This document shows, in pieces, positions 18,479 through 27,029 of a stretch of 40,667 nucleotides of DNA. Every line of letters starts with the position of its first letter. Positions within the stretch are counted from its first letter, which is position 1. The stretch is from Nitrospira sp. (GTDB lineage: Bacteria; Nitrospirota; Nitrospiria; Nitrospirales; UBA8639). A program made the position numbers and the translations under genes. The stretch is taken from contig JAGQKG010000005.1 in NCBI GenBank assembly GCA_020430245.1, positions 1-40,667 of the forward strand. The letters are read 5' to 3'. The notes under the pieces are model-generated. The model ran no database searches, was not told where the DNA came from, and saw only the letters and a list, made by a program, of their open reading frames with translations.

Positions 18479-19110
18479 GATTTCTCCTCTATGGTATCCC
18501 AGATCAACCGGGGATCAAAGCTCATGGCGGCAAACATGGTCAGGATGACGACTGCGGCAAATGAGATCGCTCCCGGTCCGGGTTCAATGGTCGCTATGGC
18601 ATCAAGCTTTACCAGGGCAATTAAAATCGAAATCATAAAAATATCAATCATGGACCACCGGCCGACCACCTCGGTTATCCGATATAACTTGGTCCGTTCT
18701 CTGGGACGCCATTGGGATTTGTATTGGACAGAAAGCAACAGATACGTCAGCGCCAAGAGCTTTAACACGGGCACGGTGATGCTGGCGAAGAACACCAGCA
18801 AGGCAATCGGCAACATGCCGGCATGAATGAGTTCCTTGACCCCGCTCAGAATCGTATCCGCCTCGCCTTTCCCAAACGAAATTACCGTCATCACGGGAAG
18901 CAGGTTGGCCGGGATATACAGAATGTAGGCCGCAATCAACAGTGCCCACGTGCGCGAAATACTATTGGGTTTTCGCAGATGCAGAGGAGCTTCGCAGCGA
19001 GGGCAGATCGCCACCCCTTCACCCGACAACGGAGGTATGGGACTGAGTTGATGGCAGGCATGACAGCTGATGAGCCCTGACCGTGCTGCGGTGGGATAAG
19101 GACCCCTCAT
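18475..19110 (-). CDS. pqiA: PqiA-type membrane protein, second half-length copy
   Basis: A 211-residue inner-membrane protein of the PqiA family, partner of PqiB. It begins with a zinc-ribbon pair CHACHQL...CPRCEAPL (about residues 17-40), then four hydrophobic helices separated by the typical GVKELIHAGMLPIA and TVPVLKLLALTYLLL segments, ending DPRLIWD. Enterobacterial PqiA is about twice this length and carries two such units; here each unit is its own gene. The ATG overlaps the previous stop (ATGA), as does its own stop with pqiB. Confidence 0.92.
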   Translation of the reverse strand: MRGPYPTAARSGLISCHACHQLSPIPPLSGEGVAICPRCEAPLHLRKPNSISRTWALLIAAYILYIPANLLPVMTVISFGKGEADTILSGVKELIHAGMLPIALLVFFASITVPVLKLLALTYLLLSVQYKSQWRPRERTKLYRITEVVGRWSMIDIFMISILIALVKLDAIATIEPGPGAISFAAVVILTMFAAMSFDPRLIWDTIEEKS

Positions 19111-19781
19111 GAAATCTTTTCCATTTTTTCCCAGACCGCATGGATGTCAAGTGCAGAGTCGGCCGCAGCCAGGGTCAGGATTAAGGCAACAAATGAATAA
19201 ATTGCGACACCGGGCACCAGATTCGCCAAATCCGACAACTTCACCACAGCGACAATCACTCCGAGCAAATAGACGTCCATCATAGCCCAGGTCCGGCAGT
19301 GCTCTACCATCCGAAAAACCAGAGCGGCGTGCCACGGTCGCTTGTTGAATTCCAAAGGCCCAAGAACGTACAACATGCCAATAATTTTCAAGGCCGGGAA
19401 GAGAATACTCGCACACAACACCAAGATCCCTAACGCCCACATGTCCCGTTCGAAGAACTCCTTCACCCCTGTGGATAGCAGGCTCTCCTGGACACGGCCA
19501 TTGAGCTCAAAAGTCATAAACGGAAAAGCATTCGCCAGGGTAAAAAAAATGAGACTGGCCAACGCCAATAAGATGGTGTGTTCAAAACTATCCCGTTTTT
19601 TCGCATACAACGATGCTCCACACCTTGAACACTTGGCCCGCTCACCATACTGCAGCGGATGCATACGATGAAGGAGATCGCACTCATGGCAGGCGATTAA
19701 GGTATGTAGGGCGGCCATATCATGCTTGTTCGATCTGGCGGGAAACACATCTTCTCCACGCAGTAGCCTCAATGGAATCAT
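19107..19781 (-). CDS. pqiA: PqiA-type membrane protein, first half-length copy
   Basis: A 224-residue PqiA unit upstream of the other one. The zinc-ribbon pair CHECDLLHR...CSRCGASLYAKK lies at about residues 31-56, followed by four hydrophobic helices with the family segment STGVKEFFERDMWALGILVL and SILFPALKIIGMLYVL, ending HAVWEKM. The ATG at 19781 has an AGGG-type site; an internal Met at residue 22, closer to the zinc ribbon, has no ribosome site. Eighteen bases separate it from the small ORF before it. Confidence 0.9.
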   Translation of the reverse strand: MIPLRLLRGEDVFPARSNKHDMAALHTLIACHECDLLHRMHPLQYGERAKCSRCGASLYAKKRDSFEHTILLALASLIFFTLANAFPFMTFELNGRVQESLLSTGVKEFFERDMWALGILVLCASILFPALKIIGMLYVLGPLEFNKRPWHAALVFRMVEHCRTWAMMDVYLLGVIVAVVKLSDLANLVPGVAIYSFVALILTLAAADSALDIHAVWEKMEKIS

Positions 19782-19798
19782 CTACCCTGTCGGTGCTT

Positions 19799-19999
19799 TT
19801 AACATATTTGAGAAAATTTTTCACCAAGACCTGTCATCCAAATTTTCGCGGAGGGCAATGGAGGTTTGAGACATATACCGGCAATCCGTTTGACATTAAT
19901 ACGAACGATGTTCATGGTAGGTTCAGGGGTCAGGAGCAATGCAAGGAGTACACCACAGAAAAATTCCTCGGGAACCCATTGGCCTATCAAATCAGGCAT
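19799..19999 (-). CDS. Small hypothetical protein inside the Pqi operon
   Basis: A 66-residue frame that fits tightly between the BamE-like lipoprotein gene (33 bases) and the first pqiA (18 bases), with GGAAGG about nine bases before the ATG at 19999. The product has one hydrophobic stretch (FFCGVLLALLL) and a basic C-terminus; I recognise no family. Packing and ribosome site support it, composition does not strongly. Confidence 0.45.
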   Translation of the reverse strand: MPDLIGQWVPEEFFCGVLLALLLTPEPTMNIVRINVKRIAGICLKPPLPSAKIWMTGLGEKFSQIC

Positions 20000-20031
20000 A
20001 CATGAGTCCTTCCTGATTTTCCAATCCTGAG

Positions 20032-20409
20032 TTACAGTGGGCCTCTGACGACACTTTGAACCACAAACGTTTTGTCATCAAATGTGATTGTGAGCGATTC
20101 CCCTTTGTCATGTGAGGGGCTCTGGAGATCCAGATAAGAATAAGTCCAGATATGAATATGCCCTTCATTCGTCTTGGTTTTGAGGCGGGCGACCGGTTCT
20201 CCAAGTAGGGTCAACACCTCATCCTGAGTGGTGGTATGAGGGAGGATTTGATTTTCGATACCTGGAGGTATCGGCCTCTCGCCCATCTCATAGAGATAGG
20301 CAGAATTTTGCGCACATGCCGAGAGGAGAATCATGAGTACGAAAAACCATATTCGTTGTATCCCAGACCCATCCCGTTTTTTACAATCAGTTTTTTCACA
20401 TAGCGTCAT
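20032..20409 (-). CDS. BamE/SmpA-like small lipoprotein
   Basis: A 125-residue lipoprotein. A basic N-terminal extension precedes the hydrophobic segment and lipobox LSAC (Cys32). The mature part carries the signature of the SmpA/OmlA (BamE-like) fold: a turn, TTQDEVLTLLGEPVARL, then two strands (IHIWTYSYLDL, SLTITFDDKTFVVQSV). It is probably an envelope protein, but whether it works in barrel assembly or with the Pqi system cannot be said. GGGAG lies eight bases before the ATG. It heads a minus-strand gene series with short spacing down to pqiC. Confidence 0.75.
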   Translation of the reverse strand: MTLCEKTDCKKRDGSGIQRIWFFVLMILLSACAQNSAYLYEMGERPIPPGIENQILPHTTTQDEVLTLLGEPVARLKTKTNEGHIHIWTYSYLDLQSPSHDKGESLTITFDDKTFVVQSVVRGPL

Positions 20410-20959
20410 GAAAGATCTCCCACAAATCTAAAATTCCCATCAATCCCTTCCGGCTTGGGAAGTGCGCCTATATTACCGGCTTCTGCCGGAGAATCAACCC
20501 ATGCACACATTTCAGCCTATCAGTAAAAAAATTTTCATCATGTCAGAGAGCCTCCTGAGAGGCCCACCGAAACGCGGACCTCTCAGGAGGCTCATTGGGA
20601 TTTCTCAGCCTTTGTCCCCACAGAGTGCATTATGGACGATCCCCTTAAACTTTGCATCCTAAAAAGGGGGGACCCTGTCCATTTTTCTATGATAGACTCG
20701 GCGAATCGTCTGGCACCGAAGGAAGAGGGTTTGGATATGAGCCTCACGCTGAAACCTAGCACGGTCATTGTCGGGAGCAAGCCTTTTTCACAAAAGACTC
20801 TTGAAATCCCCATCAGGTCGCAATTCCGGCTTTTTGCCTTAGAACCAAACACGCATATCTTGCGGCCATGCTTACCATATGGATTGTTTGACCATCGGAC
20901 GTAATAGATAAATCAATGAAGATGAAGTCTCCTCATTCTGCTATTTGGAGAAGGCACCA
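20410..20959. other. Divergent intergenic region
   Basis: Lies between the Pqi-operon lipoprotein (minus) and the channel gene (plus). It contains the long hairpin at 20548-20593. Overlapping open frames at 20632-20904 (plus) and 20592-20852 (minus) lack ribosome sites and are not called. The segment around 20669-20697, AAAAGGGGGGACCCTG..., resembles the GGGGAC-type repeats that accompany RAYT transposases, but no such gene is present. Confidence 0.35.
20548..20593. repeat. Perfect 15-bp stem hairpin
   Basis: GAGCCTCCTGAGAGG at 20548-20562 and CCTCTCAGGAGGCTC at 20579-20593 pair perfectly around a 16-base loop. It lies between divergent genes and has no U-tract on either side, so it is more likely a repeat or a regulatory structure than a terminator. 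Confidence 0.6.
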
Positions 20960-21637
20960 ATGCCTATCAAACGAATGAACTTTGGGTATCTGTTAGGGGG
21001 TCTCTTGATTCTCCTGCTCTCCGTTGCTATTGCACAAGAAGAAGGGGTCATGGGTGAGACCCGGCGTCTGTTCCTAGAGCCGGTTCTCTGCCTCATGCTT
21101 CTAGCGGGAATATGGAGCCATGTCAGCAAAAACAAATGGTTGACTCTCGGTGGAGCAATTCTTGCCGGAAGCGGAGTCGCAACGGCCATGATCGACTTTT
21201 TTTTCGACATACCGAATCTTCGGTTGGTCAACATCGGCATTTTGCTTGTGTTTTCTCAGGCCAGCATCTGGATCGCTTACCGGCATTTGGTCCTTTCCGG
21301 CGCAATCGATTTGAATAAAATTATTGGCGCCATCTGCATCTATCTCCTCCTGGGACTCAACTGGTCGGTGTTTTACCTTTTCATCAACATGGCCAACCCG
21401 GAGTCATTTCATGGACTGACATCGACCGCGATAGACACGCAGTTTTCAGAATTTCTGTATTACAGCTTTGTCACCATCACCACATCAGGATACGGCGATA
21501 TCACACCCGCCAAGCCAATCGCCCGCACCGTCGCCTATCTCGAAGCTATTGTGGGCCAATTTTATGTCGCCGTGTTGGTGGCATGGCTTGTCGGCATGTA
21601 TCTTTCCGATAAAACACACACCCGCAAAAATCCATAG
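20960..21637 (+). CDS. Potassium-channel-like ion channel
   Basis: A 225-residue integral membrane protein with a two-helix ion-channel pore module at its C-terminal end. The selectivity filter TTSGYGD (residues 174-180) lies between the pore helix and a last helix (VAYLEAIVGQFYVAVLVAWLVG). Four or five hydrophobic helices precede it, so the topology is of the six-helix type, but no charged voltage-sensor helix and no RCK or cyclic-nucleotide domain is present. The ATG at 20960 has GGAGAAGG before it; an upstream in-frame TTG at 20945 falls inside that site and is unlikely. Confidence 0.88.
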   Translation: MPIKRMNFGYLLGGLLILLLSVAIAQEEGVMGETRRLFLEPVLCLMLLAGIWSHVSKNKWLTLGGAILAGSGVATAMIDFFFDIPNLRLVNIGILLVFSQASIWIAYRHLVLSGAIDLNKIIGAICIYLLLGLNWSVFYLFINMANPESFHGLTSTAIDTQFSEFLYYSFVTITTSGYGDITPAKPIARTVAYLEAIVGQFYVAVLVAWLVGMYLSDKTHTRKNP

Positions 21638-22431
21638 GGCCATTTTTCAATCTGGAGCCACTTCTTCGTCGTAACCTATCATGCGCATGCCAGGCCGGGG
21701 CTTCCACCGCAGATAGGAAATTGTGTCACGCCTCGTATCCACCCTCCCGCCCGAACACGCCCTTGCAGCCCACAATGTGGCTCACTTCGTGGTTCATTGA
21801 GACTTTTGATTCAGAGGTATCTTGTGTACTGGTGAAAGCGTTGGTATGAATGAGCGAACCATCGAGCACGGGCCGAGTGATCAGGGGCCGAATTACCTCA
21901 CGCTTATTCATGAGACTTACTGGGAATCAGCCATACACCTACTCAAAGACCGACCGATACCAACGACAGAGGTAGCCCAAGGGGTAGAGGCTGAAGATCC
22001 GTCTCTCGTAGTCCGTGCCTTTCAGACTTTGAATTGATCGAGCGCGCAGGAATGTCGCGACCACTAGGACCGGGACGACAAGCTGTTCTCATTCAGCGGT
22101 TGTTTCAGCACGGACGATCAACTCACGGCTTCCCCCAACTCCATGAATGCTTCTTCAAAACTATTCCGTGCCCACCTGAAGCCAGGATGGCTCATACCCG
22201 ACTCAACAAACCAGATCCAACAATTATTTATTCAAAATGGCCACAATGCATGACACATGAATGGAAAGTTGGTCAATATGGAAGACGCCCTTCCAATATT
22301 AGAAAAATTTGCCCTGCTGGAATCGTCATGAAATGCCGTTAGCAATTTTCGTTACGTCCTCGATATAGTGGGCTTAAACCGAACCAGCAAAAGAGATTGA
22401 ACCGGCACAGGATCACATTTGAGGAGATACG
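21638..22431. other. Gene-poor stretch upstream of cti
   Basis: Nearly 800 bases without a convincing gene. Weak open frames exist: minus 21726-21911 (contains RPVLDGSLIHTNAFTS, faintly transposase-like), plus 21822-22037 and plus 22034-22342 (its start overlaps the previous stop). None has a good ribosome site or a recognised family. It may be a decayed mobile element. Confidence 0.35.
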
Positions 22432-24819
22432 ATGAATACTCGACCATACGCACCAATTGTTTTTACCCTGCTGCTCACGCTCATCGTCGGCGGATGCGCT
22501 CTCCTGGTCGGGCTACAGCTCGATCAACAATTCGGGACTTCCTCCCCAAAAAACCGGCTGACCACCACATCCGGGGTCGAGGTCAAAACAGTCGACTATT
22601 TACAGGATGTTAAACCGATTCTTGAGACGCGGTGTATCGTGTGTCATGGCTGTTACGATGCTCCTTGTCAACTCGACCTCAGTGCACCTGAAGGGATCGA
22701 ACGCGGTGCCAACAAGAATCTGGTGTATAATTCCGGAAGATTACTGGCGATGGAACCGACGCGGCTTTTTGTCGATGCCCATTCCCCGGCTGAATGGCGG
22801 GAAAAACAATTTTATCCGGTTTTAAACGAACGGAGGCAGACACAAGAAGCTAACCTCAATGGAAGCTTGATGGCTAAAATGTTGCAGCTGAAGCGACAGC
22901 ACCCCCTTCCCACGGTCAGTCCGCTACCGGCGGATTTTGATTTTTCCCTGGAGCGTGCGCAATTTTGCCCGACACTGGAAGAGTTTGATGCATTCGCCAA
23001 TACCCATCCCTTATGGGGAATGCCCTATGGCCTGCCGAGTTTGTCAGACCGGGAATACAGTACATTGAGAACCTGGCTGGAGGAAGGCGCGGGTTATGCG
23101 GCTCCACCTCCATTGGGAGCAGGCCCTCTGGCAAACATCTCGAAGTGGGAAACATTTTTGAATGGGAATAGTCTTAAAGAACAGTTAATGAGTCGCTACC
23201 TGTATGAGCATTTATTCCTGGCCCATCTCTATTTTGAAAATGACCCTCCAGGATTATTTTTTCGTCTGGTTCGATCCACCACTCCTCCAGGGAACACGAT
23301 CGACCTCATTACCACACGTCGTCCCTACGACGACCCGAACGTTGGGCGCATTTATTATCGTTTTGAGCCGGTTCGAACAACCATTTTGGCCAAAACCCAT
23401 ATGCCCTATGCGCTGAACCCGCAGCGCATGGAACGTTATCACACCCTCTTTTTAGTTCCTGAATACGATGTTCACACGCTCCCTTCATATGATCCGGAAG
23501 CTTCTGCCAATCCCTTCGAAACGTTCGAACGCCTACCCGTGAAATCGCGGTATCAGTTTCTGCTTGATGAAGCCGAGTTTACCATTATGAATTTCATCAA
23601 GGGTCCCGTCTGTCGAGGACAAGTCGCGCTCAATGTGATAAACGAGCACTTCTGGATTGTATTTGGCAATCCCGACAATCCGGCTCTCGCCCAAAATTCC
23701 AGATTCCTTGAAAAAGAACAACGGAATCTTCGAATGCCGACAGAACAGCAGAGTAATGCCACAGCCCTGAAAAACTGGTTGGAGTATTCTAACTTGGAGA
23801 AGAATTATTTCGCAGGAAAAGTTGAGTATCTGCGGCAACATCTTTCCACACCGGAAGATATTTCTCTCGACCTCATTTGGGATGGCGACGGATGGAATGC
23901 CAATGCCGCACTCACGGTATTTCGACACTTAGATAATGCGACAGTCGTCAAGGGCTTTGTCGGCGATGAACCTAAAACACTGGTGCTCCTTGATTATGCG
24001 TTACTTGAGCGCATTCACTACCTGCTGGTCGCCGGATATGACATTTATGGCAATATCGGTCACCAGTTAAATTCCCGGCTCTATATGGACTTTTTACGGA
24101 TGGAGGGCGAGCTGGGTTTCCTCACCTTTCTCCCCGAGCGCACACGCTCAGACGAATGGAAATTCTGGTATCGAGACGCCAGTTCTGAAATAGAAAATTT
24201 TGGTGAGGTGTACAACCAACGAGTGAATCGACAAACAGGCATTCACTTTACCACTGCGGACCACAAATCAGAACTGGTCGGGATGTTACGCCAACGCCTC
24301 AAACCGGTATTATCTCCCACATATGCCGTCGAGGACATCAACAATACGCACGTCCGTCAACAATTGGAAAGACTCTCCCGCATCCAAGGTTCTCCCGTTT
24401 CCCGGTTACCGCAAAACATGATCCTATCCATCGGGAGCAGTGGGTCATCTGATTCCAGTGGTTCGAGTGATCAGGTGGTGACCCTCATCCATAACAATGG
24501 TTTGAGCAATGTGTCTCATCTGTTCTTTGAACAAGAAAGACGGCTTCCCGCAGAAGATACCTTAACCGTGGTGCGAGGATTTTTGGGTGCCTATCCCAAC
24601 GCCTTGTACCATGTCGAGGAATCAAAATTACAAGATTTTGTCAGCGCCGTGGGAAGCCTCCGCAGCAAGGAGGATTATCAAGCCTTGGTGAGTCATTTTG
24701 GTGTCAGACGAAACGATCCCGATTTCTGGAAACATAGTGATGCCTTACGGGTCGCCTATCAGAAGGCGTCTCCGATTGAGGCAGGATTATTGGATTATAA
24801 TCGTCTGGAAAACAGATAA
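22432..24819 (+). CDS. cti: Fatty acid cis/trans isomerase (periplasmic cytochrome c type)
   Basis: Converts cis-unsaturated membrane fatty acids to trans in place, stiffening the membrane under solvent, heat or toxin stress. The 795-residue product starts with a hydrophobic export signal (VFTLLLTLIVGGC) and carries the family's c-type heme motif CIVCH at residues 68-72, followed by GCYDAPCQLDLS, almost exactly the conserved Cti sequence. Length is close to pseudomonad Cti (about 766). A serine/glycine-rich insert (residues 668-680, SSGSSDSSGSS) looks like a small repeat expansion. GAGGAG precedes the ATG. It is monocistronic. Confidence 0.93.
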   Translation: MNTRPYAPIVFTLLLTLIVGGCALLVGLQLDQQFGTSSPKNRLTTTSGVEVKTVDYLQDVKPILETRCIVCHGCYDAPCQLDLSAPEGIERGANKNLVYNSGRLLAMEPTRLFVDAHSPAEWREKQFYPVLNERRQTQEANLNGSLMAKMLQLKRQHPLPTVSPLPADFDFSLERAQFCPTLEEFDAFANTHPLWGMPYGLPSLSDREYSTLRTWLEEGAGYAAPPPLGAGPLANISKWETFLNGNSLKEQLMSRYLYEHLFLAHLYFENDPPGLFFRLVRSTTPPGNTIDLITTRRPYDDPNVGRIYYRFEPVRTTILAKTHMPYALNPQRMERYHTLFLVPEYDVHTLPSYDPEASANPFETFERLPVKSRYQFLLDEAEFTIMNFIKGPVCRGQVALNVINEHFWIVFGNPDNPALAQNSRFLEKEQRNLRMPTEQQSNATALKNWLEYSNLEKNYFAGKVEYLRQHLSTPEDISLDLIWDGDGWNANAALTVFRHLDNATVVKGFVGDEPKTLVLLDYALLERIHYLLVAGYDIYGNIGHQLNSRLYMDFLRMEGELGFLTFLPERTRSDEWKFWYRDASSEIENFGEVYNQRVNRQTGIHFTTADHKSELVGMLRQRLKPVLSPTYAVEDINNTHVRQQLERLSRIQGSPVSRLPQNMILSIGSSGSSDSSGSSDQVVTLIHNNGLSNVSHLFFEQERRLPAEDTLTVVRGFLGAYPNALYHVEESKLQDFVSAVGSLRSKEDYQALVSHFGVRRNDPDFWKHSDALRVAYQKASPIEAGLLDYNRLENR
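24433..24471 (+). repeat. Ser/Gly-rich low-complexity insert in cti
   Basis: Codons 668-680 of cti spell a repetitive GSSGSSDSSGSSD run, built from imperfect AGCAGTGG/TCATCTGAT-like units. It is in frame and probably a surface loop. Confidence 0.5.
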
Positions 24820-25033
24820 GAGGGACCGAGGAACAACAACTCTGGAAACGCTGAACATCATACTCGGACACTCGGGAAAGGAACCCCCGTATTTCTGAAT
24901 ACCCGACAGATTGACCGGGTTTCAAGGGAATTGGTGAGAAGGGCGCAGGACCCGGAGGATTGAGATTACCTGACCAAGGGTTGAACCTGAAGACCTTCCA
25001 GTGCCGGGACATAACAGGTCCAAAGGAGTGCCG

Positions 25034-25535
25034 ATGACATTCGCTCAAAGACTTATCTCATGTGTCGTTCTCATGAGTGCCGCGCTGACACTCACACAAT
25101 GTACCCATGCACAGGTCCCTGCGGATGAACACACACAGACCGAACTCCCGATTCTGTCACAATGGAGCGACAATTATCCGGTTACTCAGCTCGGCCGGCT
25201 CCCGGAGGGTCAGAGGACGGGTCAGGCAGGCTATCTGGGAAACCCTGCACAGTTTCTCCGGGTCTGGTCAGCCTTTAAGCCCGGCGAAGAAGTGCCAAGT
25301 GTCGACTTCGATGCCAAACCTGGTGATCTTTACCAGGAACATTGATTTCTACAACCGCATCAATATTCTGACGATTACCCTGAACGATGGCGTGGCAGGC
25401 ATTATCGCGATGGAAACACGATCAGCACGACCAATTGAAGACCACGTCGCGATGACGATGGCAGCGATCCCACGCAAAGGAATCAAGTTTATCCTGGCCG
25501 GCCAAGAACCCATTCCCATATCAGATGACCATTAA
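25034..25535 (+). pseudogene. Exported protein gene split by a frameshift
   Basis: The ATG at 25034 follows AAAGGAG by six bases and starts an export signal (MTFAQRLISCVVLMSAALTL, Cys23). The first frame reads to VPSVDFDAKPGDL and stops at 25345; the coding sense then continues in the next frame as VIFTRNIDFYNRINILTITL through VAMTMAAIPRKGIKFILAG to 25535. Together they make a plausible protein of about 165 residues, so a single indel near 25315-25330 is the simplest explanation (real decay or a sequence error). The family is not recognised. Confidence 0.6.
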
Positions 25536-25592
25536 ACGATCTTTTGGTTTTGAAATAGGGAGCTTGAATATTGAAAAAATGCCTTCGCAGGC

Positions 25593-25975
25593 ATGTTCAC
25601 CATTTTCGCCCTCTTCAATGGTCCCGCTACTCCTACCTCCGCCCAAGAACCCGCTGCGGCAGGTACTTCTATGTCGCGGTTGCGCTCATCATCAATGGCA
25701 CATTCCGGGGTACAAATGCCGTATGGCTTGGAGACCGGATTACCCCGTTTGATCTCCAGATCCGCAATGGGATTCTTGTTGCCAGATATGCCGAAGGTGG
25801 TCACGGAGAGCCCATGGTGACCACACCGACCATCCAAAGAGCAAAGTTCTTGATTCTTAAAGATGCCCAATTGGAAAGTATCGCACCCTTGAAGAAGGTG
25901 AGCAGGTTGTTGAAGGCTGGGTCACCACTGGCCATGAAGTCCGGTCGTTTAGGCCGTGCCTTCAGGGAGTGTTGA
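25593..25975 (+). pseudogene. Second exported-protein remnant, frameshifted
   Basis: One frame encodes what looks like the end of a signal peptide, MFTIFALFNGPATPTSAQEP; the protein-like sequence then moves to another frame: VAVALIINGTFRGTNAVWLG, ITPFDLQIRNGILVARYAE and VTTPTIQRAKFLILKDAQLE. Joined, they suggest an exported protein of about 110 residues with one frameshift near 25660-25680. No family is recognised. It lies just after another frameshifted gene, so this stretch is decaying. Confidence 0.5.
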
Positions 25976-26084
25976 ATAATACAGATTTTCAAGGGCAAAT
26001 TTGCCCCGGATGAGATGACTCATCAAAGGTTCCGGGTCGGTTCAAAAAAGAAGGCCCTGAGTCTTCCCGAATGGTCCGTCCAGT

Positions 26085-26108
26085 CCTGCCCTGAGTCATG
26101 TCGAAGGG
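26085..26108. repeat. Interspersed CCTTCGACATGACTCAGGGCAGG-type repeat
   Basis: The minus strand of 26085-26108 reads CCCTTCGACATGACTCAGGG and CAGG, a widespread intergenic repeat type in environmental bacterial genomes. Identification is by recollection of the pattern. Confidence 0.4.
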
Positions 26109-26120
26109 AAGGCCGCAGCC

Positions 26121-26195
26121 GTTTTTACGCGCGGAGCGTACGCTTAGTACGTGAGCACGGGAAAATGGCGAGAACGCCGCTAGCGGCTTTTTTCA
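26121..26195. repeat. Compound palindromic repeat ending in a terminator-like hairpin
   Basis: The segment contains GCGTACGCTTAGTACGTGAGC (two overlapping CGTAC/GTACG palindromes) and, at 26176-26187, the perfect 12-base palindrome GCCGCTAGCGGC followed by TTTTTT. I recall similar blocks (ACGCTTAGTACGTGAG ... GAACGCCGC...GGC TTTTTTCAACA) as multi-copy intergenic elements in Nitrospira genomes; that is memory, not a search. Confidence 0.55.
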
Positions 26196-26611
26196 ACAGA
26201 CCCTTTCAGGAAAAAGAGCATTGGCTTCAGGGGGATTCGCCTTCGTTGCGCCGGATTATGGTTGCCTATGACGAGACCATGCTCAATCCAAAGCGGTACT
26301 TGCCTTTGTTTATGATCCTTGCCGGAAAAACGGACATGCACCCGACAGAGGGATTCGGGGCGGACGAAGAAGTGGCATTTGTTGCCACCCGGTTGGTTCG
26401 AGTCATGCCGGGTGGAAACTGCAGCAGTAACGGCCCTTCGATAGATTTCTCAGAGATAAGGGAGGGCTTGGGGTTCCCCACGAGGGGCTGAGAGAAACTC
26501 ACCTTCGATGTTACCATCCTGGATCCGAATAGGCTCTATGGAGAATCGGATGGCAAACGAGCCCCGGCTTAGAAATTGGTATTCCCGGTATGAAACGGGA
26601 TAAATCCACCG
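26180..26611 (-). pseudogene. Possible decayed minus-strand gene with one internal TGA
   Basis: One minus-strand frame stays open for 144 codons except for a TGA at 26452-26450. Before the stop it reads WIYPVSYREYQFLSRGSFAI then RFSIEPIRIQDGNIEGEFLS, which looks like real beta-strand-rich protein; after it, CHFFVRPESLCRVHVRFSG and beyond. No start codon with a ribosome site is visible and the last codons run into the repeat at 26121-26195. It is probably a remnant. The overlapping plus-strand frame (26015-26491) is less convincing. Confidence 0.25.
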
Positions 26612-27029
26612 TTAAGTAGATCGATTCAACATTACAGTGCATTTCCAATGTGCCTGGACGCATCGGTTGTGCCACCCATGAATTTTTTTTTATCGGTTCC
26701 ATCCATCAACCGATTTTCAGGAAAGTGCTAAGCCAATTAGCCGAGCTTCCATACATCACTCGCATCGATCAAAGCTTTTTTAATAGATCGTCATTGAATA
26801 TGAAAGCACTGCTGTCTTTGAAGCCCCTAGAAAAATACATATTAACCACGTTGCTCCCCTATCCTGCCCCCAGGAAGGAAAGGTAAACTAGGTTGTCATA
26901 CCCCGTGTTAGATTGAACGAATCCCTGAATGACTTCACCGGCCAGTTTGAGGTCTCATGAATACCTTGCACGTCCTTTGGGAATGACGTCCCTTTAAAAA
27001 CTAAAATACAGGAGAAGGATTGGACAGAT
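26612..27029. other. Intergenic stretch before the AI-2E family gene
   Basis: No supported gene. Open frames on both strands lack ribosome sites. It probably holds the promoter of the gene at 27030. Confidence 0.35.

Noticed and set aside
20632..20904. Plus-strand ORF of 90 codons and its antisense partner
   Set aside because: Neither has a ribosome site or recognisable sequence; probably intergenic.
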